Assembly: GCA_965223835.1 (NCBI GenBank)
Contig: CBDCXQ010000001.1
Location: forward strand, 496,001 to 560,000
Direction: 5' to 3'
DNA: 64,000 bases
From: CAVYXZ01 sp965223835
GTDB taxonomy: Bacteria > Chloroflexota > Anaerolineae > Aggregatilineales > Phototrophicaceae
The translations under genes and the position numbers were made by a program. Every line of letters starts with the position of its first letter. Positions within the stretch are counted from its first letter, which is position 1. Below the pieces are notes generated by a model, which ran no database searches, was not told where the DNA came from, and saw only the letters and a list, made by a program, of their open reading frames with translations. This document shows positions 19,201-28,401 of the stretch, piece by piece.

Positions 19201-22200
19201 GCAACCAGGAACAAACCCAGCGAAACGTCCAACTTGCGCGGCGGGTTGATCAACTGAACCAGATTTTCGAACTGGGACAGATGTTGCAGACCAATGCTGA
19301 TGCGGGGATGATGCTGGAAGCGATTGCTTACAGTGTGATGCAAAGCGTGGGTTTCGACGTTGTGTTGATGCTGCTGAGTGATGAAGACAGCGGGGAACTG
19401 CGGCGGGTGACGCAGGCCGGGATGCCGCTGGAAGCCTTTAATCGCAATCGGGCCGTGCTGATGCCGGAAACCCTCAAAGCGTTATGCGACGAGAAATATC
19501 AGATTAGCGAGTCCTTTTTCTTCCCGGTGGAATGGGCCGATGATTGGCGTCAAGTTGGTGATCTCAGTGCGCTGGAGATGTTGTTCGAGGACCAGCGGAT
19601 TAAGGAGCCAACATCGAACCGGGATTGGCATTCGGGTGATCTGCTGCTGGTGCCGTTGACAAGTTCAGCCGGCAGCCAGATTGGCTTAATGGCGCTGACC
19701 GGCCCCCAGGATAATCGCCGCCCGAATCGCATGACAGTGGAATTGCTGGAGATCTTCGCACATCAAGCCTCGGCAACGATTCAGAATACACGTCTCTACC
19801 TGAAATCAATCCATAGTGCAGAGCAGCAGTCGCAGCTTAACGAAATTATGGAGACGATCGCCGGGACACTCGATATTGAGTCGATTCTGGAAGCGGTTGC
19901 CAGCGGGGCGCTGCGGTTGGTGCCGTTTGCGCGCATGACACTGGCCTTGCTCAATGATGATCGGCAGATTTTTGAGATGTTGCAACTCAGTGTTCAGGCT
20001 GACGGGTCACTGACAAGTGAGCATGAAGTGTGGTCCACGTTAGACCACACAGCGCTGGGCCGGAGCTATACGGATGAGCGCGATTATCTCTATTTTCTTC
20101 AGGCCGATGAAGCGCAAAGCTATACCGACCTGCGTGATTGGTATGCGCAGGGTGAACGCACCAGCCTCATTTTGCCGCTGGTGGTGGGTGGCGCAACGCT
20201 GGGCGCACTGCATATTGGCAGTGATCTGGTTGAAGCGTATGGTTTTGATGAATTCCGGCCTTTCTTAAAGCGGATAGCCAGCCTGGCGGCGGTCGCTATC
20301 CAGAATACACGTTTGCTGGACCATGCGGTCAACCTGCGCGACTATACGGCTTCAGTTGTGGAATCCATTCAGCAGGGGATTATCGTACTGGACAAATCCG
20401 GGCGCATTCGCACGCTAAATCATTTTATGAAGCTGCACTATGGTTGGGATGACAGCGCCATTGGGCAAGATTTGTTTGAGTATCGTCCCGAATTGAGTAC
20501 GGTCCTGCTCAAGAATATCAGTCAAACACTGGAAAACGGTCAGCAGCAGGAGCACATTAACCTCAGCATTGAATTCAACGAGCAAATGCTGGTTTGTAAT
20601 TTTTACATTTACCCGCTGGGTAATCCTGACAACGTGCGGGGTGCGGTGCTGTTGCTGGAAGATCTGACCGAACGGGCACAACTCGAAAGCGATCTGGAAG
20701 CGCGGGCTGATCAACTGCGGGCGTTGACCGAAGTTTCCAGCCTGATTACGGCGTCGCTCGATCATACTGAAGTGGTGGCGCTAGCCTTAAGTGCGATGGC
20801 GCGCATTATCACGTATGATACGTTGACCTTCTGGCTGCGGCGGGACGATTTCCTGGTATTGCAAGGTGCGAAAGATTATGAAGACGATACCATGCCGGTG
20901 GGTGCGAAGGTGCGCATCAGTTCGCATGATCGTCTGAGCCAGGTCGTTAAAAACAAAAAACCCTATTCGATCAGTCGTTTGCAAGGGTGGGATTCGCTGC
21001 CCGGCGAACATGGTGCTCAGAGCTGGTTGGGCGTGCCGCTGGTGAATCAGGGCAATGTAGTTGGTGTGATCGCGTTGTGCAAAGCTGAACCCAGTTTCTA
21101 TGATGTGCAGGCCGAGCAAGCGGCGTTTGCCTTTGCGAATCAAGTCGCGGTGGCGCTGGCAAATGCGGATCTGTTCCGCGAGGCTGAACGCCGGACCCAG
21201 CGTTTGAGCCTGCTGAACCGGGTATCGGTATCACTGGGCCAATCACTGGACAGTGAGGATATTCTGGAAATTGCGCTGCGCGAAATTGCGCAGGTCCTGC
21301 GGGTTGAACAGGCCTTTGGGTTGATGTTTGAACGGGATTTGCAGTTAGGCCGCGTGGTTGTGGAACACCCGCGTGGTGATCGACCCCCGGACCAGATGAT
21401 TGATTTGAGTGAGAGCGCGACCTATAAATATATCCGCCGCATGGTCAAATCCCTGATTATTGATGACATTCAAGCGGTTGATCCTGAATTAATGGAGATT
21501 GCGCAAGAACTGGCTCCTCGGCTGATCTCATCATACGTTCTGATTCCAATGGCGATTGGTGGTCAGGTGATCGGTGCATTTGAACTGGTCAATTACAACC
21601 AGTCCAGTGACTTCGACCCTGAACAGACCGATCTAGGACGGATTATTGCTAATCAGGCCGCGATTGCCATCCAGAACACCAGCCTGTTGGAGCAAACGTT
21701 GGTCCGCAGTCGGGAACTGGAAACTTTGCTCGAAGCAGCGCAGGCTACCTCGTTGACATTGGACGTGCAGGAAGTCTATCAGAGCGTAGTTGACCTGATG
21801 ATGCACGCGCTCGATATGGATGACTGCATGATGATGACCTGGGATGATATTGAAGGTGCAGTCGAAGTTCAGATCGATGTGAATCGCAGCGAGGATCCTG
21901 AGCGGATTACCGCCCCCGGCACCCGTTACAGCCTGGATGACTATCCCTCGAAGCGGCGGGCGTTGGAGGACCGGGAAGTTGTGGTCATCAGCCGGGATAA
22001 CGACGAGCTTTCCGCTAAAGAAGCGCAGGAGTTGGAGGTTTTTGGCGATACGGCCCAGGTCCTGGTGCCATTAATCATGCGTGACCGCTCAATCGGTTTA
22101 ATCCAACTCGAACTGCAATCAGAATATCGGACCTTCACCCATCGGGAAATCCGGTTGGCACAGGCGCTGGGTGCGCAGGCGGCAACCGCGATTGAAAACG

Positions 22201-24446
22201 CGCGTCTCTCGACCGAGACGGCCAACCGCGTCGAAGAACTGTATATCATCAATGATCTCAGCCAGGCCCTGTCATCGGTTATTACGCTGGATGAAATGAT
22301 CGACATTGTGCGTGAGCGTCTGCCCAGCGTGGCCGGTGTCGAAGAACTTTATCTGGCGATCTACGACGCCGAAACGCAGGCGATTACCTTCCCATTGTAT
22401 GTTAAGAATTATCAACTGACCGAGCGGGAATCGCGACAGTTGAGTGACGACGAGGTGTCGTACGTGCTGCGAAACCGGCGTCCGCTGAGTATGGGGAGTG
22501 ATTATTTTGGCCCTGACGAATTGCGCCGCAGTCTGGGGATTAGCAACGGCGAGGGTGATGTCAAGAGTTACCTGGGTGTGCCATTGATCTCTGGCGATGA
22601 GGTGCTGGGTGTGCTGGCGGTGCGCGATACGCGGCGAACGCGAGCGTTTGGGGTGAACAGTCAGGGTATTCTGACAACGATTGCCTCGCAATTGGCGGCG
22701 GCCATCCAGAACGCCAATCTCTTTGGTAAGTTGCGGACGGTGAATGATGAACTTAGTTCGCTCAACCGGAATCTGGAAGCGGCGGTGAATACGCGTACCG
22801 AAGAATTGTCTGAAGAGCGCGACCGCATCAACACGCTGTATCGCATTACCGCCGAACTGGCGCGGACATTGGATATGGAACGGGTGCTGAAGAGCGCGCT
22901 GGAGATGGTGGCCGGGGCGGTGAATGCCGAAGATGGCGTTATCATGCAGATCAACCCGACGACCGACCAATTGCACACCCGAGCGGCCTTATCGATTACC
23001 GGTGAACTGACCGAAGATTATGTCCACCCCGCGACGGCATTGGCGACCGCCCTCATTCAGGAACAGGGCAGTGAACGCACGGTGCTGGTCCCGGACCTTG
23101 CAGTGAATGAATATTGGGATGCCACCGCACCTGATGCCCAAAATTTCAAGAGCGCGCTGGCGGTCTTGCTCGAAATCAATGACGATATTCTCGGTGTGAT
23201 GATCTTGCTAGCGCGGCAAGCTGTTTTCACGACCGCGCATGTGCGGCTGACACTGGCAGCGGCTAATCAAGTTGCTGCGGCCATCAACAACTCTGACCTC
23301 TATTATCTGATCCGCGATCAAGCTGAACGTCTGGGGATGCTGGTACTGGCAGAGCAGGAAGAAACCGAAAAGAGTAACGCTATTCTGGAAGGTATTGCCG
23401 ACGGCGTGATGCTGGCGGATGCCAGTAGTAAGATTATCCGTTTCAACAGTGCTGCTGAGCGCATTCTCGAAATCTCGCGGGGCGAGGTGATCGGGCAACC
23501 ACTGTCGCATCTGGTGGGTTTACAGGGCGGGATGGCTGCTACCTGGTCGCGGATCATTGAGCGCTGGGCCGAGTCGCCACAGGACGACCCGCGCGAGGGC
23601 TTCCTGTCTGAACAATTGGAGATTGATAACAAGGTTGTCAATGTGCGGTTGTCGCCGGTGCGCACCGCCAACCAATTCCTGGGGACGGTGCTCGTGTTCC
23701 GGGACATTACCAAAGACTTTGAGGCGGACCGGCTGAAGAGCGAATTTATCTCTAACGTCTCACATGAGCTACGCACGCCGTTAACCCCCATCAAGGGCAA
23801 TGCTGACCTGTTGCTTTTGGGGGCGGCGGGACCGCTAACGGATACGCAAAAGGATTTTCTGGGCAAGATCAAATCCAATGCTGATCGGCTGAATTTCCTC
23901 GTCAATGACCTGCTCAATATTTCCAAGCTTGATAATGGCAATGAGCAATTGAGTTTGGTGCCGCTGGCGATAGATCAGGTACTGGAAGGTATCGTCAATC
24001 ATGCCGAAGCCCGGATGCGGGATGAGCAAAAACAACTGATGATAACCCTCCGCGTTGCCGACGATTTACCCCAAATTAAGGGGGACAAAAATAAGATTAC
24101 CCAGATTTTCACAAACATTGTGGACAATGCTTTTAATTACACCTATGCTGATGGTAGTATAGATATTGAAGCAGTTCTGCAAGATGATGAACATATCCTG
24201 GTTTCGGTTAAAGATAGCGGTATCGGTATCCCGGACGAGTTCAGAGATCGGATCTGGGATCGCTTTGGGCGCAATGAAGAACATGCGTTGGTTATGGACG
24301 TAGCCGGAACCGGGCTGGGTCTACCAATTGTCAAATCGCTGGTAGAAATGCATAAAGGTGAAGTCTGGTTTGAAACCGAAACCGGACAGGGTACGACGTT
24401 CTTCGTGTCCTTACCCATTAATCAGGACGAAATTGAAGTTTATTAG
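16227..24446 (+). CDS. giant sensor histidine kinase with about twelve GAF domains
   Basis: A 2739-residue kinase. One membrane helix at residues 5-23 anchors it, leaving the sensor in the cytoplasm. A PAS-like stretch follows (35-120), then GAF domains at about 150-308, 316-480, 493-655, 672-820, 847-988, 1007-1188 and 1204-1360, a PAS (1371-1495), GAFs at 1497-1650, 1656-1818, 1830-1993 and 2001-2163, a coiled coil, a GAF (2205-2360) and a last PAS (2385-2510). The HisKA domain carries H2513 in SHELRTPL; the ATPase domain has NIVDNAFNY, DSGIGIP and GTGLGLPIV. All catalytic motifs are intact. GAF 2 and GAF 3 share a MCGILL...PFYGVP stretch, showing internal duplication. It is flanked by regulators on both sides in one operon. 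Confidence 0.95.
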   Translation: MTELAVLLFLGGFVIFAWLFLWLRQRQNLGTQPAMEQMLQEIPAASSEDAVLVSREHGQLIYINDRARRWLGMNGTLPNLEYVADLTQPADNFLELFADEHQSSFQLGPRWVEASSHRIPAGAEMRTVVVMRELGTATSNPEALDLSQAIGVINRIGDLVNASQSVEQVLQALLSIVNQTVPADAGEICLWDADQKVLYPRGWMGDSTYVLRLAEAGGVYQPGEGITGWIAQNHRPVLSVDLQDQSAILPKLSDNIYQSFVGVPLLLGERFLGTFELAAVESGAFSAKDLALLQAISKQLAISIHNAELYTRQAQHIDDMSNLQAVMQEADASTYVHDIYQGLHERLARLVGADMCGILLYDDHKQVLIPQLPFYGVPDQITRQYQIPIPLGSPQRVIWENQQYWLSNDVTDEPLIEELGLDALVNATGVYNTALMPLVIGDQRIGIIQASNKGTEGGFTLRDMQNLRVLAAQAAIVVENTRMYSREQTHETELLGLKEITQAISAFSNEDDLFAEVNERIAQLMQIEMCGILLHEEATNRLVARPPFYGVPNELIEHYSIPLQVGTSVEAIWREEEAWYTNSVRSDRVVIEAGLEALAEVIGVEQTMLVPLSIGGRRLGVVQASNHINREPFTDDDIRLITIFATQAAAIIENARLYRDLESRASESESLRRIAELAGGILTTDEPLTPVLAEISQVTASPIVFVNVLNDIENTLVTHPRYMHGLELGAAIVQPVRRDQDETQVAVSRRPYLNNALTPDDAIGQCYHQLQERIPIDRLLIVPLVVAERSLGELGIANRVDQPYGDADQALLAAVGLQVASMLDRVGQYQSAGQNLNRRNLELDAISRVSNELTLTLEIDAILNVICEEAVKATGADDGTVALLKMADRWSDVDQPEIERRLGGHGIDALAPIERAAVDTGVHLINDYSTHHLEAQPHDARSALAAAFQYEDQVVGVIHLYHRQPHNFDEREVEFIQTLAAKAALGYGNYVRNQEQTQRNVQLARRVDQLNQIFELGQMLQTNADAGMMLEAIAYSVMQSVGFDVVLMLLSDEDSGELRRVTQAGMPLEAFNRNRAVLMPETLKALCDEKYQISESFFFPVEWADDWRQVGDLSALEMLFEDQRIKEPTSNRDWHSGDLLLVPLTSSAGSQIGLMALTGPQDNRRPNRMTVELLEIFAHQASATIQNTRLYLKSIHSAEQQSQLNEIMETIAGTLDIESILEAVASGALRLVPFARMTLALLNDDRQIFEMLQLSVQADGSLTSEHEVWSTLDHTALGRSYTDERDYLYFLQADEAQSYTDLRDWYAQGERTSLILPLVVGGATLGALHIGSDLVEAYGFDEFRPFLKRIASLAAVAIQNTRLLDHAVNLRDYTASVVESIQQGIIVLDKSGRIRTLNHFMKLHYGWDDSAIGQDLFEYRPELSTVLLKNISQTLENGQQQEHINLSIEFNEQMLVCNFYIYPLGNPDNVRGAVLLLEDLTERAQLESDLEARADQLRALTEVSSLITASLDHTEVVALALSAMARIITYDTLTFWLRRDDFLVLQGAKDYEDDTMPVGAKVRISSHDRLSQVVKNKKPYSISRLQGWDSLPGEHGAQSWLGVPLVNQGNVVGVIALCKAEPSFYDVQAEQAAFAFANQVAVALANADLFREAERRTQRLSLLNRVSVSLGQSLDSEDILEIALREIAQVLRVEQAFGLMFERDLQLGRVVVEHPRGDRPPDQMIDLSESATYKYIRRMVKSLIIDDIQAVDPELMEIAQELAPRLISSYVLIPMAIGGQVIGAFELVNYNQSSDFDPEQTDLGRIIANQAAIAIQNTSLLEQTLVRSRELETLLEAAQATSLTLDVQEVYQSVVDLMMHALDMDDCMMMTWDDIEGAVEVQIDVNRSEDPERITAPGTRYSLDDYPSKRRALEDREVVVISRDNDELSAKEAQELEVFGDTAQVLVPLIMRDRSIGLIQLELQSEYRTFTHREIRLAQALGAQAATAIENARLSTETANRVEELYIINDLSQALSSVITLDEMIDIVRERLPSVAGVEELYLAIYDAETQAITFPLYVKNYQLTERESRQLSDDEVSYVLRNRRPLSMGSDYFGPDELRRSLGISNGEGDVKSYLGVPLISGDEVLGVLAVRDTRRTRAFGVNSQGILTTIASQLAAAIQNANLFGKLRTVNDELSSLNRNLEAAVNTRTEELSEERDRINTLYRITAELARTLDMERVLKSALEMVAGAVNAEDGVIMQINPTTDQLHTRAALSITGELTEDYVHPATALATALIQEQGSERTVLVPDLAVNEYWDATAPDAQNFKSALAVLLEINDDILGVMILLARQAVFTTAHVRLTLAAANQVAAAINNSDLYYLIRDQAERLGMLVLAEQEETEKSNAILEGIADGVMLADASSKIIRFNSAAERILEISRGEVIGQPLSHLVGLQGGMAATWSRIIERWAESPQDDPREGFLSEQLEIDNKVVNVRLSPVRTANQFLGTVLVFRDITKDFEADRLKSEFISNVSHELRTPLTPIKGNADLLLLGAAGPLTDTQKDFLGKIKSNADRLNFLVNDLLNISKLDNGNEQLSLVPLAIDQVLEGIVNHAEARMRDEQKQLMITLRVADDLPQIKGDKNKITQIFTNIVDNAFNYTYADGSIDIEAVLQDDEHILVSVKDSGIGIPDEFRDRIWDRFGRNEEHALVMDVAGTGLGLPIVKSLVEMHKGEVWFETETGQGTTFFVSLPINQDEIEVY

Positions 24447-24469
24447 GGTTGGCAAAGGATTGCAGGGGC

Positions 24470-24853
24470 ATGGCGCATATTCTGGTGGCAGAAGATGAAC
24501 GTGATATTCGGGAATTGATTAATTTTACGCTGGTCTACGCCGGACATACGGTAACGCAAGCCGCCAATGGGCAAGAAGCCTATGATAAGGCGGTCGCGCT
24601 GGATGATAAACCGGACCTGATTATGATGGATGTGCGCATGCCCAAGATGACAGGGTATGAGGCGTGCCGCCAGATTAAAACCGTCCCGGAATTGAAAGAT
24701 ATTCCCGTTGTCTTTCTGTCAGCCAAAGGCCAGGATGAGGAAGTCCAGACGGGCATCGAAGCCGGGGCAATTGCTTACATTTTGAAGCCGTTTGCGCCGG
24801 AAGATTTAAACCGGCGTATCACCGAGATATTACAGGAAATTGGCGCGGCGTGA
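24470..24853 (+). CDS. CheY-like single-domain response regulator
   Basis: A 127-residue receiver domain with acidic residues E8-D9, phosphoacceptor D54 in MMDVRMP, the SAK Ser/Lys pair and the LKPF lysine; no output domain. The ATG at 24470 is preferred because it starts the first beta strand and AAAGGA/AGGGG lie just upstream; the TTG at 24449 would add seven unlikely residues. It lies 23 bases after the giant kinase and is its likely phosphorylation partner or phosphate relay. A short GC hairpin (GGCGC/GCGCC) spans its stop codon. Confidence 0.92.
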   Translation: MAHILVAEDERDIRELINFTLVYAGHTVTQAANGQEAYDKAVALDDKPDLIMMDVRMPKMTGYEACRQIKTVPELKDIPVVFLSAKGQDEEVQTGIEAGAIAYILKPFAPEDLNRRITEILQEIGAA

Positions 24854-24876
24854 GCGCCACAAAGTAGGTTGTTGTT

Positions 24877-25896
24877 ATGAGCGCCATCAGCATCGGCGAA
24901 GATCTAATTCACTATGAAGTTCTGGGGCGGGGCCGACCGGTCGTGTTATTGCATAGCTGGTTGGGGTCCTGGCGCTACTGGATTCCGACGATGCAACAGC
25001 TCAAGATCAATTACAAAGTGTATGCGATTGATCTGTATGGCTATGGTGATTCGGTCAAAGACCCTAACAAATACTCGCTGGAGCATCAGATCAAGCTGCT
25101 GGAAGACTTCGTCGAGAAGATGGGTATCCCCAAGCTGGCGCTGATCGGTCATGGGTTGGGCGCGTTAGTTGGGATCGAATATGCCCGGCGTCATGCGGAT
25201 AAGGTGCCGCGCATGTTGATCGCCAATGCGCCGTTGTTTGACCCCGGTGATCTGGACCAACGGGCAACTTTACTGGCGAAAGTCATGGAAGAGAATCATC
25301 AAGCCCAGGCCCAACCGGGCGTGCCTGAATCAACCGTGATGAACGTCAATACGGCCATGCGGGCGGCTCTGGCCGATGCGGCTGCCCGCAAAGGTGTGCC
25401 CGCGACCTTACCACCACCGCCCACGCCAGTTGTGAGCCGACCCGCGAATAATTCGAACAATAACCTGCTGTTTAAGCGGCTGGTTGCCGAAAAAAAGGTG
25501 AATCCGCAAAAACTGCTGGATATGTGCTTTAATAAGGCTGAGCCAGAATATAAAAAACTTCAAGTGGATGTCACCAAAGCAGATGCGCGGGCGATCCCCT
25601 CCAGCATGATCGCGTTTGATGCCGGTGAGGTTCTGGATTCCTTACGGCGGCTATCCATCCCCATTGTCATTGTTCATGGTCGTGACGATGAAGTCATCGA
25701 GATTCCCGGTGACAATGTTTGGAATTACCTCACTGCCGACAACGATGATGCGATTTTGCCGGTCTTGATGGATGGTGTGCGGCACTTCCCCATGCTCGAA
25801 CACGAGCGTTTTTTCCGGTTACTCACTGATTTTCTGGAAGCTCAGGACATCAGCAAACTGGAAATCAAAGAACGCTGGAAACGTCGTTCTCACTAA
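24877..25896 (+). CDS. alpha/beta hydrolase 2, nucleophile serine replaced by glycine
   Basis: A 339-residue paralogue of the hydrolase at 11879-12688; both begin with HYE-x2-GRGRPV-x-LLH. Here the nucleophile elbow reads GHGLG, placing Gly (codon GGG) at residue 93 exactly where the paralogue has Ser. The acid (Asp270 region, GRDDE) and His303 (VRHFP) are retained. A long low-complexity insert near residues 155-190 (Pro, Asn and Ser rich) enlarges the cap. It is unlikely to work as a serine hydrolase; a binding or signalling role is inferred from its place right after the two-component genes. The next gene starts 4 bases after its stop. Confidence 0.9.
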   Translation: MSAISIGEDLIHYEVLGRGRPVVLLHSWLGSWRYWIPTMQQLKINYKVYAIDLYGYGDSVKDPNKYSLEHQIKLLEDFVEKMGIPKLALIGHGLGALVGIEYARRHADKVPRMLIANAPLFDPGDLDQRATLLAKVMEENHQAQAQPGVPESTVMNVNTAMRAALADAAARKGVPATLPPPPTPVVSRPANNSNNNLLFKRLVAEKKVNPQKLLDMCFNKAEPEYKKLQVDVTKADARAIPSSMIAFDAGEVLDSLRRLSIPIVIVHGRDDEVIEIPGDNVWNYLTADNDDAILPVLMDGVRHFPMLEHERFFRLLTDFLEAQDISKLEIKERWKRRSH

Positions 25897-25900
25897 GCCG

Positions 25901-26554
25901 GTGCAAGCCTTAATTTTTGCCAATGGTCGGGCACATGATGGTCCGATGGTGCGACGGACGCTGAAGACCGTCACGCCGGATACGTTGCTGGTGGCGGCGG
26001 ATGGTGGTGCACGTCTTGCAGCTGAATTCGCCGTCTCGCTTCAGACCGTGGTGGGCGATATGGATTCGCTCAATGAGGCCGAACTGGTTGAACTGAAGGC
26101 AAAGGATGTGGAATTGTTACGACATCCCGCCGAAAAAGATGAAAATGACCTGGAACTGGCACTCAAGCTGGCAGTCGAGCGTGGTGCGACCTGGATTCGG
26201 ATTCTGGGTGCGCTGGGCGGACGGCTGGATCAGACACTGGCAAACATCTATTTGCTGGCATTGCCGGAACTGCGGGGGCTGGATGTGCAGATTGTCAGTG
26301 GTTCGCAGTCGACTCAATTACTTTATCCCGGTGAACATACGCTGGCGGGGGCGATCAACGATACGGTATCGCTGCTGCCGGTGAGTGGGCCAGTGACCGA
26401 CATCCACACGGATAAACTGTATTATCCCTTGCAGGGCGAATCGTTGGCGTTTGGTCCCGCACGCGGAATCAGTAATGTCATGACCGCACCGCAGGCACAG
26501 GTACGATTTTCTACTGGATTGTTGCTCGTTGTGCATACTCTGGGCAAAGCATGA
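25901..26554 (+). CDS. thiN: thiamine pyrophosphokinase
   Basis: A 217-residue enzyme that pyrophosphorylates thiamine to thiamine diphosphate. Family marks are visible: LIFANGRAHD at the start, AADGGA, GDMDS, and KDENDLE-ALKLA in the N-terminal catalytic domain, followed by a C-terminal thiamine-binding beta domain with QGESLAFG and RGISNV. The GTG at 25901 is chosen because the protein then begins at the first strand; upstream in-frame starts would lie inside the hydrolase gene. It overlaps the DUF402 gene at ATGA. No TPP riboswitch is seen; expression appears to follow the upstream operon. Confidence 0.9.
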   Translation: MQALIFANGRAHDGPMVRRTLKTVTPDTLLVAADGGARLAAEFAVSLQTVVGDMDSLNEAELVELKAKDVELLRHPAEKDENDLELALKLAVERGATWIRILGALGGRLDQTLANIYLLALPELRGLDVQIVSGSQSTQLLYPGEHTLAGAINDTVSLLPVSGPVTDIHTDKLYYPLQGESLAFGPARGISNVMTAPQAQVRFSTGLLLVVHTLGKA

Positions 26555-27045
26555 TGGACGAGATTACCATCTACAAGTGCAATCATCTGGGTGAGGTGAT
26601 TTTTCAGTATCCGGGGGCCGTTTTACGTCGCCGGGAAAACTGGGTCTGTGTCACCGCTATTTTTAATCTCCCGGAATCTGACCTGGGATTCGTTACGTTT
26701 CGCCAGGGCGATGTCTTCGTTGAATGGTTTTACGCTGATCGCTGGTATAACGTTTTTCGCGTTGAAGATGGACAGTCGGCGCGGCTGAAGGGCTGGTACT
26801 GCAATATCACGCGCCCCGCTTATATCACCGACGATGCCATCTATGCCGATGATCTCGCCTTAGATATATTCGTCATGCCCAACGGCAACCTGGCCCTGCT
26901 GGATGAAGAAGAATTTGATTCGCTTAACCTGTCGACTGACGAACGCATGGCGGCTTTGCGGGCAGTCCAGACCATCCGGCAAGCAGCCGCGCAACGTGAA
27001 GCCCCCTTCCACGAAATCCTATCGAATACAGAGCGCCTGCGCTAG
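26551..27045 (+). CDS. DUF402 family protein
   Basis: A 164-residue protein with the DUF402 core: LRRRENWVC, VEWFY-DRWYNVFR, then GWYCNITRPA and LDIFVMPNG--LLDEEEF. Members of this family (FomD-like) include nucleotide phosphohydrolases acting on nucleoside diphosphates and related esters; the acidic residues after YADD and LALD fit a divalent metal site. Substrate unknown. It starts within the ATGA overlap with thiN. Its stop shares bases 27042-27044 with the stop of the convergent GH4 gene. Confidence 0.88.
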   Translation: MMDEITIYKCNHLGEVIFQYPGAVLRRRENWVCVTAIFNLPESDLGFVTFRQGDVFVEWFYADRWYNVFRVEDGQSARLKGWYCNITRPAYITDDAIYADDLALDIFVMPNGNLALLDEEEFDSLNLSTDERMAALRAVQTIRQAAAQREAPFHEILSNTERLR

Positions 27046-28387
27046 CGATAGTGTTCGCGCATGGCCCCATGTACCGGTAACGCCAGCACTTCATCAAGTA
27101 ACTGTTCGGCCTGTTCAAGCGACCGGGTATAGGGGTCCATAAGGATTAATTCCAGCAGCGCTTCCCGACTGTGATGGGTGTAGGCGGTTAGTTCCAGATT
27201 AACTGGTGCCACGCGATCGCGCAGGAGATAGGCGGTTACGGCGGGCGGTAAGCCGCTGGTCTGCATACCTTGAATGCCGTGAGCGCTCACATGCAGCGGA
27301 ATCTCAACCGCAAAATCAGTTGGCACACCGGGTACATAGCTGCCGCTGTTGGGAATATTACCAATCAACACACGCGGGATGTCACACGCCAACGACTCGA
27401 CCATATCAATAATGACTTCGCCGGATTTTTGTGGCGGGAAGACGGCACTGACCTGGCGGGAGGGGTCGGCGCTGATTTGTTTGATGTCGGCGACATGCGC
27501 TGTGATGTGCTGTAAATAGCGCTGCCACAACCATCGGGGTCTTCTTGCCAGTGCTGCTCGACAGATTCGTCCGTATGATACCAGTGCGGCCAGGAGCCAC
27601 CGCCAGGGGTACAGGTATCGCCGATGGGGAACACACAGAAGCGCCGGTAAAGGTCAATGGCGGCGGGACTCAACGTGCCACCGGGTTGCGCAGTGGCAAA
27701 ATAGGCGGCGGATTCGTTGACGATCCAGCGATCAATGAGGGGAAACGCATCTTCACCCTGATGGTAGAATTGCGTGAGCCAGACGAAGTGATTCACGCCC
27801 GGAATCTGAAAGGTAATGTCTTCCCGGTTGAGGTCAAGTGCGTCCGCGATCTGATAAATCCCGGAAAAGCCATGACACAGCCCGACGCTTTTGAGTTGGG
27901 GATAGCGGCGGCCCAGGTAGGTGATGCCTGCCAGCACCGGATTGGCAACCAGCAATAGATAAGCGTCCGGGCAGATTTCCAGCATGTCGGCCACGATTTC
28001 ATCAAACAGTTGCAATTGATAGAAGTTAATCCAGAACGCCTCGTCATGCATAATGTGCAAGCTACCACCCACGCGATAGCCCAGCGGACGTGCCAGGTCC
28101 CAACCGGCTTGCAGTCGATCATACCCGGCGACCAGCGCGGTATTGATGACAAAATCGGCATCGGTCAGGGCTTCACGCCGGTTGGTGTTTTGTTCCAGGT
28201 TGAGCGCCGTGCCGGTCTCCTGCGCATAGCGGCGACACAATTCATAAACGGCCTGCAAGCGACCGTCGTCAATATCCATGAAACAGACCGTGCTGCCGGC
28301 CAGTTTCGGGGTCAAACAAAGATCACGCACGAGGTTCAATGAAAAGACAGCACTCCCCGCACCGATCAGTGTGATCTTTATGGGCAT
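27042..28387 (-). pseudogene. GH4 family glycosidase (MelA/AglA-like), frameshifted
   Basis: The N-terminal part reads from ATG 28387: Rossmann start ITLIGAGSAVFS, then TALVAGYD, ANPVL, the metal-site motif GLCHGF and VNHFVW, typical of NAD- and manganese-dependent GH4 enzymes. The CHG form is more usual for alpha-glucosidases/glucuronidases than for alpha-galactosidases (CHS). Near 27528-27531 the frame breaks: the sequence should continue ...DPDG-W-WQRYLQHI but one base is missing, and the rest (VLIGNIPNSG, VEIPLHVSAHG, to 27042) is in another frame. Together the parts make about 448 residues, the normal family length, so only one base is missing. It may be recent decay or a sequencing error. 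Confidence 0.85.
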
Positions 28388-28401
28388 AGCTAAAAATCTT
28401 T

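Noticed and set aside
25880..25901. TPP riboswitch in front of thiN
   Set aside because: Only 4 bases separate thiN from the previous stop, leaving no room.
27365..27530. Separate gene at the 3' end of the first GH4 reading frame
   Set aside because: After about 27531 the first frame has no family similarity while the alternative frame continues the GH4 motifs; it is out-of-frame read-through.
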